A DNA stretch of 38,571 nt from an uncultured SAR86 cluster bacterium (GTDB lineage Bacteria > Pseudomonadota > Gammaproteobacteria > Magnimaribacterales > D2472): positions 1-38,571 of the forward strand of contig CABXTT010000011.1 of the NCBI GenBank assembly GCA_902515155.1. The letters run 5' to 3'. Positions 8,921 through 17,777 of this stretch are shown here, in pieces. The notes below the pieces were generated by a model that saw nothing but the letters and a program-made list of their open reading frames with translations, searched no databases and had not been told where the DNA came from. Both the position numbers and the translations under genes were made by a program. Position 1 is the first letter of the stretch. Every line of letters starts with the position of its first letter.

Positions 8921-9072
8921 AACCCACCCTTATAGTGTCATAGTTATTTAGAGATAACAAAAAAAATAAGTTATCAAAAGTGATAGAAAAGTAATAGATA
9001 GAAAAATTGGAACCGCTAAATATATTTTACCTTATAGGATTATGCGAAGAAAAACATCTTCAAGCAAAAGAT

Positions 9073-9148
9073 TGGTGGAGCTAGGCGGGATCGAACCGCC
9101 GACCTCTTGCGTGCCACGCAAGCGCTCTCCCATCTGAGCTATAGCCCC
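9073..9148 (-). tRNA. tRNA-Ala (anticodon GGC)
   Basis: The 76-base minus-strand sequence folds as a complete cloverleaf: acceptor GGGGCTA paired with TAGCTCC, D arm with AGCTCAG and GGGAG, anticodon stem CTTGC/GCAAG around the loop GTGGCAC (anticodon GGC), T arm with GTTCGATCC, and encoded CCA. The G3-U70 wobble pair that marks alanine tRNAs is present. It reads GCC and GCU codons. A -10-like TATACT lies upstream at 9168-9163 with a poor -35. Confidence 0.97.
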
Positions 9149-9206
9149 AAATTCAGTGATCTAGTATATGTTAATGACTAATATTATATAACTATATATT
9201 TCATAA

Positions 9207-9236
9207 AAAAAAAGAGGGCCTAAGCCCTCTTTTTTT
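9207..9236 (-). terminator. Rho-independent terminator of the TonB receptor gene (bidirectional)
   Basis: A 13-bp stem (core GAGGGC/GCCCTC, extended by A-T pairs) with a CTAA loop lies 14 bases past the stop codon of the receptor gene at 9250. A and T runs on both sides allow termination on either strand. It separates the receptor transcript from the tRNA-Ala gene on the same strand. Confidence 0.9.
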
Positions 9237-9249
9237 AATATAACAAATA

Positions 9250-12200
9250 TTAAAACTTAACAACTAAAGATGTAGTTATGTTTCTTCCAGTAAATGCTAA
9301 AGATCTCTCTGTTTGATAACGGCTCTCTGAACCATCATGATCAAGAGGATTATATACTCTAGCTGTAAATGTAATATTATCTCTCGGTGTCCAAGCAAAT
9401 CCAAGAGTATCCATGAAGTAACCGTCATACTGAGTAATAGCCTGACCGTTAGCACCAATGTATCTATCAGCTCTTATATCTGTTTGTTGTTTATTAATAT
9501 AACCACCATCTACAAAGTCCATTTTGTAATATGTGTAGTAATCATCATAAGCCCAAGCAATTGTTAGGTCATGCGTCCATTCAGGATCTGATGACCAACC
9601 AGTCTTATCAACTAGGTCTGCAGGATCTCCTGAGTCAGCTTGATTCCTTTTGTCTTGTTGCATACCTCTCCAAGCAACTGAGAAATTACCGTATTGAGTA
9701 TCTTTATCCCAGTTTGCTCTGTATATGTATGTAGCAAAATCTATAATACCTGAATTTCCTGCACCAACTTCAAATGAATTGACTTGACCATCAACGTCTC
9801 TTGTAAAGCTACCACAGAAATTATTAGGATAAGAAGCCGCATCATAACAAGCCTCCATAAAATCTATAAGATCAAATGTTGTTACATAATCTGTTAATAA
9901 AATTTCAATATAATCTGCTGAGAAAGTAAAGTTACCATATGGTGCTAGGAAAGCATTATTAGGTGTATAAACGATACCAACAGAACTAGTATCACCAGCC
10001 TCATCAAGCAATCTTGGATTTCCACCAGAATAACCTTGAACAGTTCCACCAGCTACAAAACTTCTAAAGTCTGTTGTATCAATACCTGCAGCTGTACAGT
10101 TAGCTAGCCTATTTGCAGGGAAATCGCCGTCAGCAACATATCTTGTGTCACAAGGATCTAAAGCTTGTTGGAATGATGGATTTTTAGGTCCATATAAGTC
10201 ACCAATATTTGGAGATTTAGTAGTAGTCTGCTCTGAAGCTCTTATTGCTACTTCATCTGTAACTCTCCAGAATAAACTTAATGCATCAACATCGTATGCG
10301 TTAGTTCTAAGTGTATTTGTATTCTCAAGTTCTCTGTAACCATAGTCGATACGAACATCTTGAGCAAAAGGCATATCTGAAATAATAGGAATAGAAAGCT
10401 CTATATATTCACTCTCAATTTCAAAAGAACCCACTGTACCCCTTGTTTGAGAACCTCTCATAGCAACACTAAGAAGAGCAAATTGATCTGCATCATATCT
10501 AGCATTCTCTTTTCTTTTATCAAAACCTACAACAAACTCTAATGGACCAGCAGGCAATTCATATGCAACACCTGAAATGGAGCCAAAAACAGATTTTTGA
10601 TTTAATTTTGAGCCGTCATTGGCATAAGATGTAAAGTATTCCTTAGCATCTGCGTTGCCCGGATTATTAAAGCCCATTACGTTATAAGGACTACAATCAC
10701 CAACTGATCCAAGACCAATACCACCAGCTAAGTATGAACCCCATGATTCATCATACCCAAACGCAGGAGTTGCAGGTAATTTATATGTTTCATCGTAGTT
10801 AAACCTACAATCTATTTCGCCAGTAGAAGGGTTGATACCATAGTCCATAGCAGCAGCAAATCTTGCTCCAACTACAAAGGGTGCTGTTCCTAAGATTCTA
10901 GTTTGACCCCAACTGTAACCAACTTCATAATTAAAATTCCTGTCAGCAACATCAAAATTACCAGTCATACCAGTTGAATAGAACTGTGTAGTACTTTCAT
11001 TATTGAATCCGTCACCTCTCAAAGATGGTGAAAGATCAACGTGTAATTTTTGTAAATATGCAGGAGATGTCGCGCTGTATCCTAGACCTTCCATAATTGC
11101 TACAGAATTTGCAGTTAAGAATGGATCATCAGTAGTAATAGGTATACTTCCTGATAAAGTCCAACAGTTAGCAGCGGTTCCAGTACCGTCACCATTATAT
11201 GTTGCGCCACCCCAAGGAGCTACATAACCTCCAGCATTACAATTGTCTCTATCAACATAACCGAACCAATAGTCACTGTAATGAGCAGATGATGATGAAC
11301 CGTCATCTTCAGCATAAAAATTATTATTATAAACATCCATAAAGAATTGGTGATTTTCAGCAACATCATAAGTAACCATCATGCTTATGTTCTTTCTTTC
11401 AAAACCAGCTCTTAATATTTTATTATCTTGTATGTTGTATATGCTTGAACCTCTGGTGTAATAATTTCTACCATAAGGTACACCTGCGTCCATTGCGACC
11501 AAATCACCAGGACCACCGAATATGTACCATAAAGGCGCGGATCCACTTCCATTAAGGTTACCATTTAATGAATAACCAACAGCTCCAACCTCATTATCTC
11601 CAGCTGAGGTTAAAAGTCCTTCAACAGGGTTCGATACTAAATGTGCACACATATCTCCGTTTAGATCACCATAAGATCTGTAACCATTTGAATCCTGAAG
11701 ACTTGCTCCTCTTGTAGATTCAAGAGTTTTTTCATATGTATGTCCTAAAGTTGCGAATATATCCTGATCTGCATCATTAGGATTCTCATAGAAGAAACCA
11801 TCTGTACAGTTTTGAATTCTAGAATTTGCTTGATCGTAGAATACTTGACCTCTTTCTTCTACTTGAGCATTAAAAACAATATTTCCTCTACCATCAGCAA
11901 AGTTTCCACCAATTGTTAAGTTAAAACTTAAGTCGGTTTCCATTCCAGCATAATCAGATTGATTAAGAGTAAACTCTGCGCCTTCAAAGTCGTCTTTAAG
12001 TATGTAGTTAACAACACCTGCAATAGCGTCAGCACCATAAACAGCTGCTCCACCTACAGGTACAATTTCAATTCTATCGATTAATGCACTAGGGATGTTA
12101 TTTAAATCAACAGCTAATCCTGAACCTGCTCCACCTGTAGGAGACTGAGAACCTACAAATCTTCTGCCGTTTACAAGAGTAACAGTCCTTGCAGAGTTTA

Positions 12201-12531
12201 AACCAAAGTTTGAAGCAACTTGTTGTCCAGCTCCTTGAGAGCTCTGATCACCAGATAAACTATTAACAGATGATACTTCAGGTAAATCAGTTAATGCCTG
12301 AGCTGCATTTGTGTAACCTCTAATTTTAAATTCGTCACCAGAAATTATAGTAACTGGTTGTGCCATATCCAACGCACTTCTAGCGATTCTAGAACCAGTT
12401 GTTACAACTTCTTCAACCGCTTCAGACTGTTCAGCCTGTCCAATTTCTGTTTCTACGACATCTTCAACATCTTGTGCAAAAGAAATGATTGAAAATCCCA
12501 ATAGAATTCCATATAAGTAATTATTTTTCAT
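9250..12531 (-). CDS. TonB-dependent outer-membrane receptor (1093 residues)
   Basis: An outer-membrane active transporter driven by TonB-ExbB-ExbD. The signal peptide spans residues 1-19 (ending SFA, then QD). A TonB-box-like segment VEEVVTTGSRI follows at about 39-49. The plug domain (about 50-185) shows the standard blocks: PVTIISGDEF, TVTLVNGRRF, IDRIEIVPVG and AVYGADAIAGVVN. The remainder forms the barrel with long extracellular loops holding several cysteines and ends SLVVKF, with the C-terminal aromatic needed for BAM recognition. It is larger than siderophore receptors (about 700-800 residues), closer to those for sugars, peptides or other large substrates; the ligand cannot be assigned. 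The start is supported by GGGGAC, 4 bases ahead of the ATG. It stands alone, with a terminator behind it. Confidence 0.94.
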   Translation of the reverse strand: MKNNYLYGILLGFSIISFAQDVEDVVETEIGQAEQSEAVEEVVTTGSRIARSALDMAQPVTIISGDEFKIRGYTNAAQALTDLPEVSSVNSLSGDQSSQGAGQQVASNFGLNSARTVTLVNGRRFVGSQSPTGGAGSGLAVDLNNIPSALIDRIEIVPVGGAAVYGADAIAGVVNYILKDDFEGAEFTLNQSDYAGMETDLSFNLTIGGNFADGRGNIVFNAQVEERGQVFYDQANSRIQNCTDGFFYENPNDADQDIFATLGHTYEKTLESTRGASLQDSNGYRSYGDLNGDMCAHLVSNPVEGLLTSAGDNEVGAVGYSLNGNLNGSGSAPLWYIFGGPGDLVAMDAGVPYGRNYYTRGSSIYNIQDNKILRAGFERKNISMMVTYDVAENHQFFMDVYNNNFYAEDDGSSSSAHYSDYWFGYVDRDNCNAGGYVAPWGGATYNGDGTGTAANCWTLSGSIPITTDDPFLTANSVAIMEGLGYSATSPAYLQKLHVDLSPSLRGDGFNNESTTQFYSTGMTGNFDVADRNFNYEVGYSWGQTRILGTAPFVVGARFAAAMDYGINPSTGEIDCRFNYDETYKLPATPAFGYDESWGSYLAGGIGLGSVGDCSPYNVMGFNNPGNADAKEYFTSYANDGSKLNQKSVFGSISGVAYELPAGPLEFVVGFDKRKENARYDADQFALLSVAMRGSQTRGTVGSFEIESEYIELSIPIISDMPFAQDVRIDYGYRELENTNTLRTNAYDVDALSLFWRVTDEVAIRASEQTTTKSPNIGDLYGPKNPSFQQALDPCDTRYVADGDFPANRLANCTAAGIDTTDFRSFVAGGTVQGYSGGNPRLLDEAGDTSSVGIVYTPNNAFLAPYGNFTFSADYIEILLTDYVTTFDLIDFMEACYDAASYPNNFCGSFTRDVDGQVNSFEVGAGNSGIIDFATYIYRANWDKDTQYGNFSVAWRGMQQDKRNQADSGDPADLVDKTGWSSDPEWTHDLTIAWAYDDYYTYYKMDFVDGGYINKQQTDIRADRYIGANGQAITQYDGYFMDTLGFAWTPRDNITFTARVYNPLDHDGSESRYQTERSLAFTGRNITTSLVVKF

Positions 12532-12685
12532 AATTGTCCCCGTTATAAAAATATTGTCTCTACCACTTTCAGCAGATTTGGGGCGATTTTACGTGTGAAA
12601 AAGCGAATAATAGGAAAATAAGTATAAAACTTATATATATAAAAGTTATATATAATTGGATAGATACAAGTTTAAGTTAAAATAT

Positions 12686-13489
12686 TTATATGTATCCTCT
12701 AAATCCTTTTAGGACCCTTATTTTGAATGCAAAAAAATTATCTTTACCAGATGCTTTTATTCTTTTTAAGTCATATATGCTTTTGAGTGAAGCTATTCCT
12801 TCATTTGTTGATACTGCAGAATTAAAATCACTATTAGATACTATCTTAATATCCTCATCTTCATATATACCAAAAGGATAGGCAAAACTGTGAACCTTAG
12901 TATTGAATTTTTTCTCTAGAACATCCTTGCAATTATTTATTTCGTCAAACTTTTCATTAAAGGTTAAATCCGGAAGGTATGGATGAGAAATTGTATGTCC
13001 TCCTAACTCAAAAACTCCCGAAAGTATCATTTCTTGTATTTGATCATCTGAAAGTTTTTTTTCTTTAGCTAAAATGCCTTTATTGTGCTTGGGGTTCTTC
13101 TTAATAGACCAATCATTATCATGTCTATCAACTACTAGATATAAAGTTGCACAAGCATTGTATTTTTTCAGCAAAGGATAGGCTTGGGTATAATTGTCTA
13201 AGTAGCCATCATCAAAGGTTATTGCAACAACCTTTTCAGAATTATCATATTCTTCTATCTCTGACATCTTAATAAATGTCCATCCATTATTCGAGAAGTA
13301 TTCAAGATGTTGCTCGAACATATTTGGGGATACTCTAAGACCTGATTTTTTTGAATTGGCTAGTTGATCAGAAATCATGTGATACATCATGATTCTAGTT
13401 TCGTTTTTGTCTATTGACGGCGCCCACCAAGCATATTTAAGTGAAAATAATAAAACAAGAATGAAAAATATAAACGTAATGACAGTCAT
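12686..13489 (-). CDS. Polysaccharide deacetylase (NodB homology, CE4) with N-terminal membrane anchor
   Basis: The 267-residue protein has a hydrophobic segment at residues 2-18 that anchors it in the membrane or exports it, then a NodB domain. Motif 1 is TFDDGY (91-96, Asp93 base and Asp94 metal), motif 2 is HTISH (165-169, the two metal histidines), and motif 3 is AYPFG (203-207). Such enzymes remove N- or O-acetyl groups from polysaccharides. Its ATG overlaps the stop of the upstream glycosyltransferase by 4 bases, so the pair is a translationally coupled unit probably building or modifying a cell-surface glycan. The region 12532-12685 behind it holds no clear terminator. Confidence 0.9.
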   Translation of the reverse strand: MTVITFIFFILVLLFSLKYAWWAPSIDKNETRIMMYHMISDQLANSKKSGLRVSPNMFEQHLEYFSNNGWTFIKMSEIEEYDNSEKVVAITFDDGYLDNYTQAYPLLKKYNACATLYLVVDRHDNDWSIKKNPKHNKGILAKEKKLSDDQIQEMILSGVFELGGHTISHPYLPDLTFNEKFDEINNCKDVLEKKFNTKVHSFAYPFGIYEDEDIKIVSNSDFNSAVSTNEGIASLKSIYDLKRIKASGKDNFFAFKIRVLKGFRGYI

Positions 13490-14592
13490 TGTGATGAATC
13501 TTTATAAAATTCTAACGTTTCCTTGCACATTAGTGAGGTTAAAAACTTGTTATTAGAGTTTATATCACAATTATTACCGTCTAAAATTTCTAAGGTTTTT
13601 TCGAATAGTTGTTTAGGCTTATTAGGATCTATTGCTCCAAAAGGATACAGTTCTTCAAGGATTTCTTTTACTCCGCCTCTATTGTAGCCAAGTGATGGTA
13701 TTCCTAAAGATAAAGGTTCTAAAATACTTCTACCAAATGACTCTGGTTTATTTGAGGTGTTAAATACTACAGAAGATATTGAATAAATCTCTTTGATATC
13801 TTTTCTAAAATTTAAAAATATCACCTCATCGCTTATATCTAATCTGATTATTTTATCTTTTAAATGCTTGAGATATTTAACATGCTTATCTTTAACCTCA
13901 CCTGCAATTAATATTTTAAAACGATGAGTAGAATTCTTTTTTAAGTCGTGGGCAAGATATAGTAATTTCTCAAAATCTTTTAAGGGTGAAATCCTCCCGG
14001 CTATAGTAAGCAATCTATATCCCTTCGTTTCAGGATAATCTCGATACCATTGTTCAACCCAATTAACAGATGGCTTGAATTCTGGATAATAATACAAATT
14101 ATTAACTCCTCTATAAATTAACTTGATATTTTTTTCTGACTCTGTGACGTAGTTTTTTGTAATGTAATTCTTTGAAGCTTCAGACACAGCAATTATATTT
14201 TGTGGTTTTGTCATGACAGCACTATAAAAGTTTACTGAATGAAGACCGTGAACTGTTGAGATTAATTTTGGTCTTTTGTTTACAGGCATTCCCTTCCAAG
14301 CCATCCAAACAAGCCAAGCAGGCATTCTTGACCTTACATGCAAAATATCTGCATTCATTGAGAGAATCCATCTTCTTAATGGTCTAACTAATCTAAACGT
14401 AAAAAAATTTTTTTTATGGAGACTCCATTGATGATGAATAGATCCATCGCTGATTAAATCACTTACCAACCTTCCACCGGCAGAAACTACATGTGAATCA
14501 TGACCGTCTTGAACTAAAGCACTGGCTATCTCTAAAACACCTTGCTCAACACCACCACTTTCAAGAGTAGGAACAAATTGAATAACTTTCAT
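13486..14592 (-). CDS. Glycosyltransferase family 4 (group 1, GT-B)
   Basis: The protein has 368 residues, normal for GT4. The N-terminal domain begins VPTLESGGVEQGV (residues 8-20), a typical acceptor-domain glycine loop. The C-terminal domain carries SFGRSILEPLSLGIPSLG near residue 290-310, the EX7E-type nucleotide-sugar motif in which the second glutamate is Glu in ILEP. It is expected to transfer a sugar from a nucleotide donor at the inner membrane in surface polysaccharide or LPS synthesis; the sugar is unknown. It is first of a two-gene unit with the deacetylase. The start codon has no convincing Shine-Dalgarno, though a TATAAT lies about 20 bases upstream. Confidence 0.9.
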   Translation of the reverse strand: MKVIQFVPTLESGGVEQGVLEIASALVQDGHDSHVVSAGGRLVSDLISDGSIHHQWSLHKKNFFTFRLVRPLRRWILSMNADILHVRSRMPAWLVWMAWKGMPVNKRPKLISTVHGLHSVNFYSAVMTKPQNIIAVSEASKNYITKNYVTESEKNIKLIYRGVNNLYYYPEFKPSVNWVEQWYRDYPETKGYRLLTIAGRISPLKDFEKLLYLAHDLKKNSTHRFKILIAGEVKDKHVKYLKHLKDKIIRLDISDEVIFLNFRKDIKEIYSISSVVFNTSNKPESFGRSILEPLSLGIPSLGYNRGGVKEILEELYPFGAIDPNKPKQLFEKTLEILDGNNCDINSNNKFLTSLMCKETLEFYKDSSQ

Positions 14593-14777
14593 TGGAAAAT
14601 TTTAACATTTAATTATAAAGACTATTTTCTAGATGAATGTTTCATGTAAATATTCATTAGTCTTATTGATACTTTAGAAAAAATTGAAAACAATTTTATC
14701 ATCGTTGTAATTTTTAATCTTTTAAATTTTTTTATGATCATTAGGTGTAATTAAAATTTAAATTATTATAAATAAAA

Positions 14778-14801
14778 AAAGGGTTGTATGTGCAACCCTT
14801 T
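14778..14801 (-). terminator. Rho-independent terminator, minus strand, with no intact gene upstream
   Basis: A 9-bp stem AAAGGGTTG/CAACCCTTT with a 6-base loop is followed, on the minus strand only, by a run of T. It therefore terminates leftward transcripts. The only candidate gene ending just before it is the 20-codon remnant at 14824-14886. It now insulates the glycosyltransferase at 14592. Confidence 0.85.
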
Positions 14802-14823
14802 CATTGTTAAGTCTCTTAAACTT

Positions 14824-14886
14824 TTATAGATCCCATCTAAATCCAACAATCGTTTGCATTCCTAAATTAGAATGTAATACTAGTTT
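14824..14886 (-). pseudogene. Probable 3' remnant of an outer-membrane beta-barrel protein gene
   Basis: On the minus strand the frame between a stop at 14887-14889 and a TAA at 14824-14826 encodes KLVLHSNLGMQTIVGFRWDL. The alternating polar and hydrophobic pattern with aromatics near the end (QTIVGFRW) is what a C-terminal barrel strand looks like. A well-formed terminator begins 23 bases past the stop, just as behind intact genes in this window. No start codon or further coding sequence remains, because fabI begins at 14906 on the other strand. Family assignment is not possible from 20 residues, and chance cannot be excluded. Confidence 0.45.
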
Positions 14887-14905
14887 TTAAATTATTTAAA
14901 AAAGC

Positions 14906-15691
14906 ATGTTTTTGAAAGATAAAAAAATCCTAATAACTGGTTTAGCTAATAAGTATTCCATCGCTGCTGGCATTGCTCATGCAATGCACCGCGAAGGAGC
15001 AAGTTTGGCATTTACCTATCAAAACGAAAGAATGCTTAAAAATTTAGCGCCCATTGCTAATGAACTTGGTTCTAGTATTTTAATTGAATGTGATGTTTCT
15101 TCTGATGATTCAATTAAAAAATCTTTTACACAACTAAAAAAACATTGGGATACTTTTGATGGCTTTGTCCATTCAATAGGTTTTGCACCCGCAGATCAGC
15201 TTCTAGGTGATTTTGTTGACGTCACAACCAGAGAGGGTTTCAAGATTGCTCACGATATAAGCTCTTATAGTTTTACTGCTTTAGCAAAAGCAGCTAAACC
15301 AATGCTAAATGATAGCTCTGCCCTGCTCACTTTGACTTACCTTGGAGCAATGCAAAGTCTACCTAATTACAATGTAATGGGTCTTGCAAAAGCTAGCCTT
15401 GAAGCTAATACCAGATTCTTAGCTGCATCATTGGGCTCAGATAATATAAGAGTAAATGCTATATCTGCTGGTCCAATTAAAACTTTGGCTGCCTCAGGGG
15501 TTAAGAATTTTAGAAAAATGCTTTCTCAACATTCTGAGAGAGCACCTTTGGGAAGAACAGTAACTTCAGAAGAAGTTGGTAATGTCGCTGCTTTTCTATG
15601 TTCTGATTATGCAAGTGGAATAACAGGAGAAATTACCTACGTTGATGCTGGTTTTAATACAGCTGCGATGCCGCTTAATGATAAAGGATAA
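14906..15691 (+). CDS. fabI: Enoyl-[acyl-carrier-protein] reductase (NADH)
   Basis: This 261-residue short-chain dehydrogenase reduces the trans-2 double bond of enoyl-ACP, the last step of each fatty-acid elongation round. The length matches E. coli FabI (262). The cofactor-binding segment is [15 protein letters not shown] (residues 10-24), the FabI variant of the SDR glycine loop. The catalytic residues are Tyr145 and Tyr155, with Lys162 in YNVMGLAK. The motif HSIGFAP (89-95) is also standard. The stop codon overlaps the ATG of the next gene (TAATG), so the methyltransferase is translated from the same message. The start has no strong Shine-Dalgarno, but the N-terminus [12 protein letters not shown] aligns well with the family. 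Confidence 0.97.
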   Translation: MFLKDKKILITGLANKYSIAAGIAHAMHREGASLAFTYQNERMLKNLAPIANELGSSILIECDVSSDDSIKKSFTQLKKHWDTFDGFVHSIGFAPADQLLGDFVDVTTREGFKIAHDISSYSFTALAKAAKPMLNDSSALLTLTYLGAMQSLPNYNVMGLAKASLEANTRFLAASLGSDNIRVNAISAGPIKTLAASGVKNFRKMLSQHSERAPLGRTVTSEEVGNVAAFLCSDYASGITGEITYVDAGFNTAAMPLNDKG

Positions 15692-16314
15692 TGATTAAAG
15701 CTTTATATGAAAAATTAGTACTTCCAAAGCTATGTGACAAATGCTGCGGCACAAAACCAATTAATTATCAAAGAAATAAAGTTGTTCCTTTGGCAAAAGG
15801 AGTTGTTTTAGAAGTTGGAGTTGGCTCTGGCTTAAATATTCCTTTTTATAATAAAAATAATATAGAGAAAATTATTGGTCTTGATCCATCAGAAGAGTTA
15901 AATGTTTTAGCAAAAAAAGTAGCTGATGATAATGGAATACAGATTGATTTTCTCATAAATGGTGCTGAAGATATCATCTTGCCAGATAATTCTGTAGATA
16001 CAATCTTAATAACTTACACTCTTTGCACAATACCTGATTTAAACAAATCAATGTCAGAGATGAAAAGAGTTCTAAAGTCAGATGGCAAGTTTATTTTTTG
16101 TGAGCACGGCATTGCTCCTGATAAAAATATTATTAATTGGCAAAGAAGAATTAATCCAATTTGGGGAATATTTTTTGGTGGCTGCAATATAAATAGAAAT
16201 ATACCTAAAATAATTTCTGACGGTGGATTTAATATTACTAATATAAATCAAATGTATCTTCCCAGTACGCCAAAAATTGTTGGTTATAATTATTGGGGTG
16301 AAGCCAATATATAA
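15691..16314 (+). CDS. Class I SAM-dependent methyltransferase, METTL7/phospholipid-methyltransferase-like
   Basis: The protein has 207 residues. Motif I is VLEVGVGSGLNIPFY (about residues 39-53), the acidic post-I residue is in IGLDPS (about 63-68), and motif II lies around NSVDTILITYTLC (about 97-109). The later signature CEHGIAPD, then WQRRINPIW and GGCNINR, matches the METTL7-like group of methyltransferases. Substrates in that group include small thiols and lipids; here none can be assigned. A cluster of cysteines (CDKCCG, residues 15-20) near the N-terminus could bind a metal but is not diagnostic. The gene starts inside the fabI stop codon, and a secreted amidohydrolase gene follows 23 bp later with its own Shine-Dalgarno. 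Confidence 0.85.
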   Translation: MIKALYEKLVLPKLCDKCCGTKPINYQRNKVVPLAKGVVLEVGVGSGLNIPFYNKNNIEKIIGLDPSEELNVLAKKVADDNGIQIDFLINGAEDIILPDNSVDTILITYTLCTIPDLNKSMSEMKRVLKSDGKFIFCEHGIAPDKNIINWQRRINPIWGIFFGGCNINRNIPKIISDGGFNITNINQMYLPSTPKIVGYNYWGEANI

Positions 16315-16337
16315 ATCTTAAGATTAGGAGATAAAAA

Positions 16338-17777
16338 ATGAATAGAAAAAAATATTCAAGTCAAACGAAAATATTTAGTTTCTTAATTTTATTTGCACTT
16401 GCAAGTAATTTATCTAGTGATATAGAAGATAATATTGCCCTTCATAAAGAACAGTTTTCTGAAGTAGCATTAAAGATTTGGGAATATGCTGAATTAGGTT
16501 ATCAAGAAACTAAGAGCTCTAACTTGTTAGCTAGTGAGCTTGAAAAAGAAGGATTCAAAATAACCAAAGGGGTTGCTGGAATACCTACTGCTTTTGTAGC
16601 AGAATTTGGTTCGAGTGGTCCGGTGATTGGTATTTTAGGAGAATTTGATGCGCTTCCTGGACTAGCACAAACAAATTCACCGTTTAAAGAAGTAGCAATT
16701 AATGACAGCGGTGGTGGCCATGCATGCGGTCATCATTTATTTGGAGCTGCCTCAGCTTGGGCTGCGGTGTCTATTAAAGAATGGTTAGTTGAAAATGATA
16801 TTGACGGAACTGTAAGGTTTTATGGCACTCCTGCAGAAGAAGGCGGGTCTGGAAAAGTTTATATGGTTCGTGAGGGTTTATTTGATGATGTAGATGTTGT
16901 ACTTCATTGGCATCCTGATGATGTAAATTCGGCTAATCCAAAGACGTCAAACTCTAATAAATCTGCAAAGTTTACCTTTAAAGGGATATCTGCTCATGCT
17001 GCAGGCTCTCCAGAACTTGGTAGATCAGCTTTAGATGGTGTTGAAGCTATGAATATGATGGTCAATATGATGAGAGAACATATTCCACAGGAATCTAGAA
17101 TGCATTATGTAATCACTAAGGGTGGCTTGGCTCCAAACGTAGTTCCTGATCTGGCAGAGGTTTATTATTATGTTAGGCATCCTGAAATGAAAGTAGTTGA
17201 AGAATTATTCCAAAGAGTCGTAAAAACTGCTGAAGGGGCTGCTAGAGGAACTGAAACTAAAATGACATATGAAGTAATGCATGGGAATTACTCATTACTA
17301 CCAAATGACAGTATACAAAAACTTATGCACAAAAATCTTCAATCCTTTGGTGGAATTACTTATAACAAGACTGAAAATGAATACGCAAAAGAGATATATA
17401 AAACTTTTATTAAGCCTGACAAAGAAATAGGATCTCAAGAAACTGTTAAGGAGTATGAAAATAATCATTCATATGGCTCAACAGATGTTGGTGATGTTAG
17501 TTGGCTTGTGCCAACTGCCGGGGTTAGAACAGCCACATGGGTTCCAGGAACAGCAGCACATTCTTGGCAAGCTGTTGCTTCAGGAGGTATGTCCATTGGA
17601 ATTAAAGGGACTGAATTAGCTGCTAAAACTATAGCTGCAACTGCTTTAGATATATATAAAAATCCTTCAATAGTTATTAGTGCTCAAAACGAGCTTCAAA
17701 TGCGTGTTGGTGAAGACTTTAAATATAAAGCGTTGTTAGGTGACAGAAAACCACCTTTAAGTTACAGAGTTAATTAA
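16338..17777 (+). CDS. Secreted M20D amidohydrolase, aminobenzoyl-glutamate hydrolase (AbgB)-like
   Basis: The 479-residue protein is close in length to E. coli AbgB (481) but carries an N-terminal hydrophobic export signal (about residues 11-27), so it probably works in the periplasm. Metal-site residues are visible in GEFDALPG (101-108), HACGHH (128-133), PAEEGGSG (165-172, Glu167/Glu168) and LHWHPDD (189-195). A dimerisation-domain block follows from FTFKGISAHAAG. M20D enzymes cleave amide bonds of N-acyl amino acids or folate breakdown products such as p-aminobenzoyl-glutamate. The start is supported by AGGAG, 7 bases ahead of the ATG. The gene converges with the gamma-glutamyltransferase, their stop codons overlapping by 4 bases; both could act on glutamate conjugates. 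Confidence 0.88.
   Translation: MNRKKYSSQTKIFSFLILFALASNLSSDIEDNIALHKEQFSEVALKIWEYAELGYQETKSSNLLASELEKEGFKITKGVAGIPTAFVAEFGSSGPVIGILGEFDALPGLAQTNSPFKEVAINDSGGGHACGHHLFGAASAWAAVSIKEWLVENDIDGTVRFYGTPAEEGGSGKVYMVREGLFDDVDVVLHWHPDDVNSANPKTSNSNKSAKFTFKGISAHAAGSPELGRSALDGVEAMNMMVNMMREHIPQESRMHYVITKGGLAPNVVPDLAEVYYYVRHPEMKVVEELFQRVVKTAEGAARGTETKMTYEVMHGNYSLLPNDSIQKLMHKNLQSFGGITYNKTENEYAKEIYKTFIKPDKEIGSQETVKEYENNHSYGSTDVGDVSWLVPTAGVRTATWVPGTAAHSWQAVASGGMSIGIKGTELAAKTIAATALDIYKNPSIVISAQNELQMRVGEDFKYKALLGDRKPPLSYRVN

Larger units (their letters stand above)
14593..14905. other. 313-bp intergenic region between divergent genes
   Basis: No intact gene fits here. Two things are visible: a minus-strand terminator at 14778-14801, and a short minus-strand frame ending at 14824 that looks like the last codons of an outer-membrane barrel gene. 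Both are listed separately. The part from 14593 to about 14770 is very AT-rich and presumably holds the promoter of the glycosyltransferase/deacetylase pair. The sequence just before fabI (14887-14905) lacks a good Shine-Dalgarno. Confidence 0.6.

Noticed and set aside
9061-9240. tRNA-Ala as an integration site of a mobile element.
   Set aside because: No integrase, no direct repeat of the tRNA 3' end and no change in composition is seen next to it; the foreign-looking block lies more than 4 kb away.
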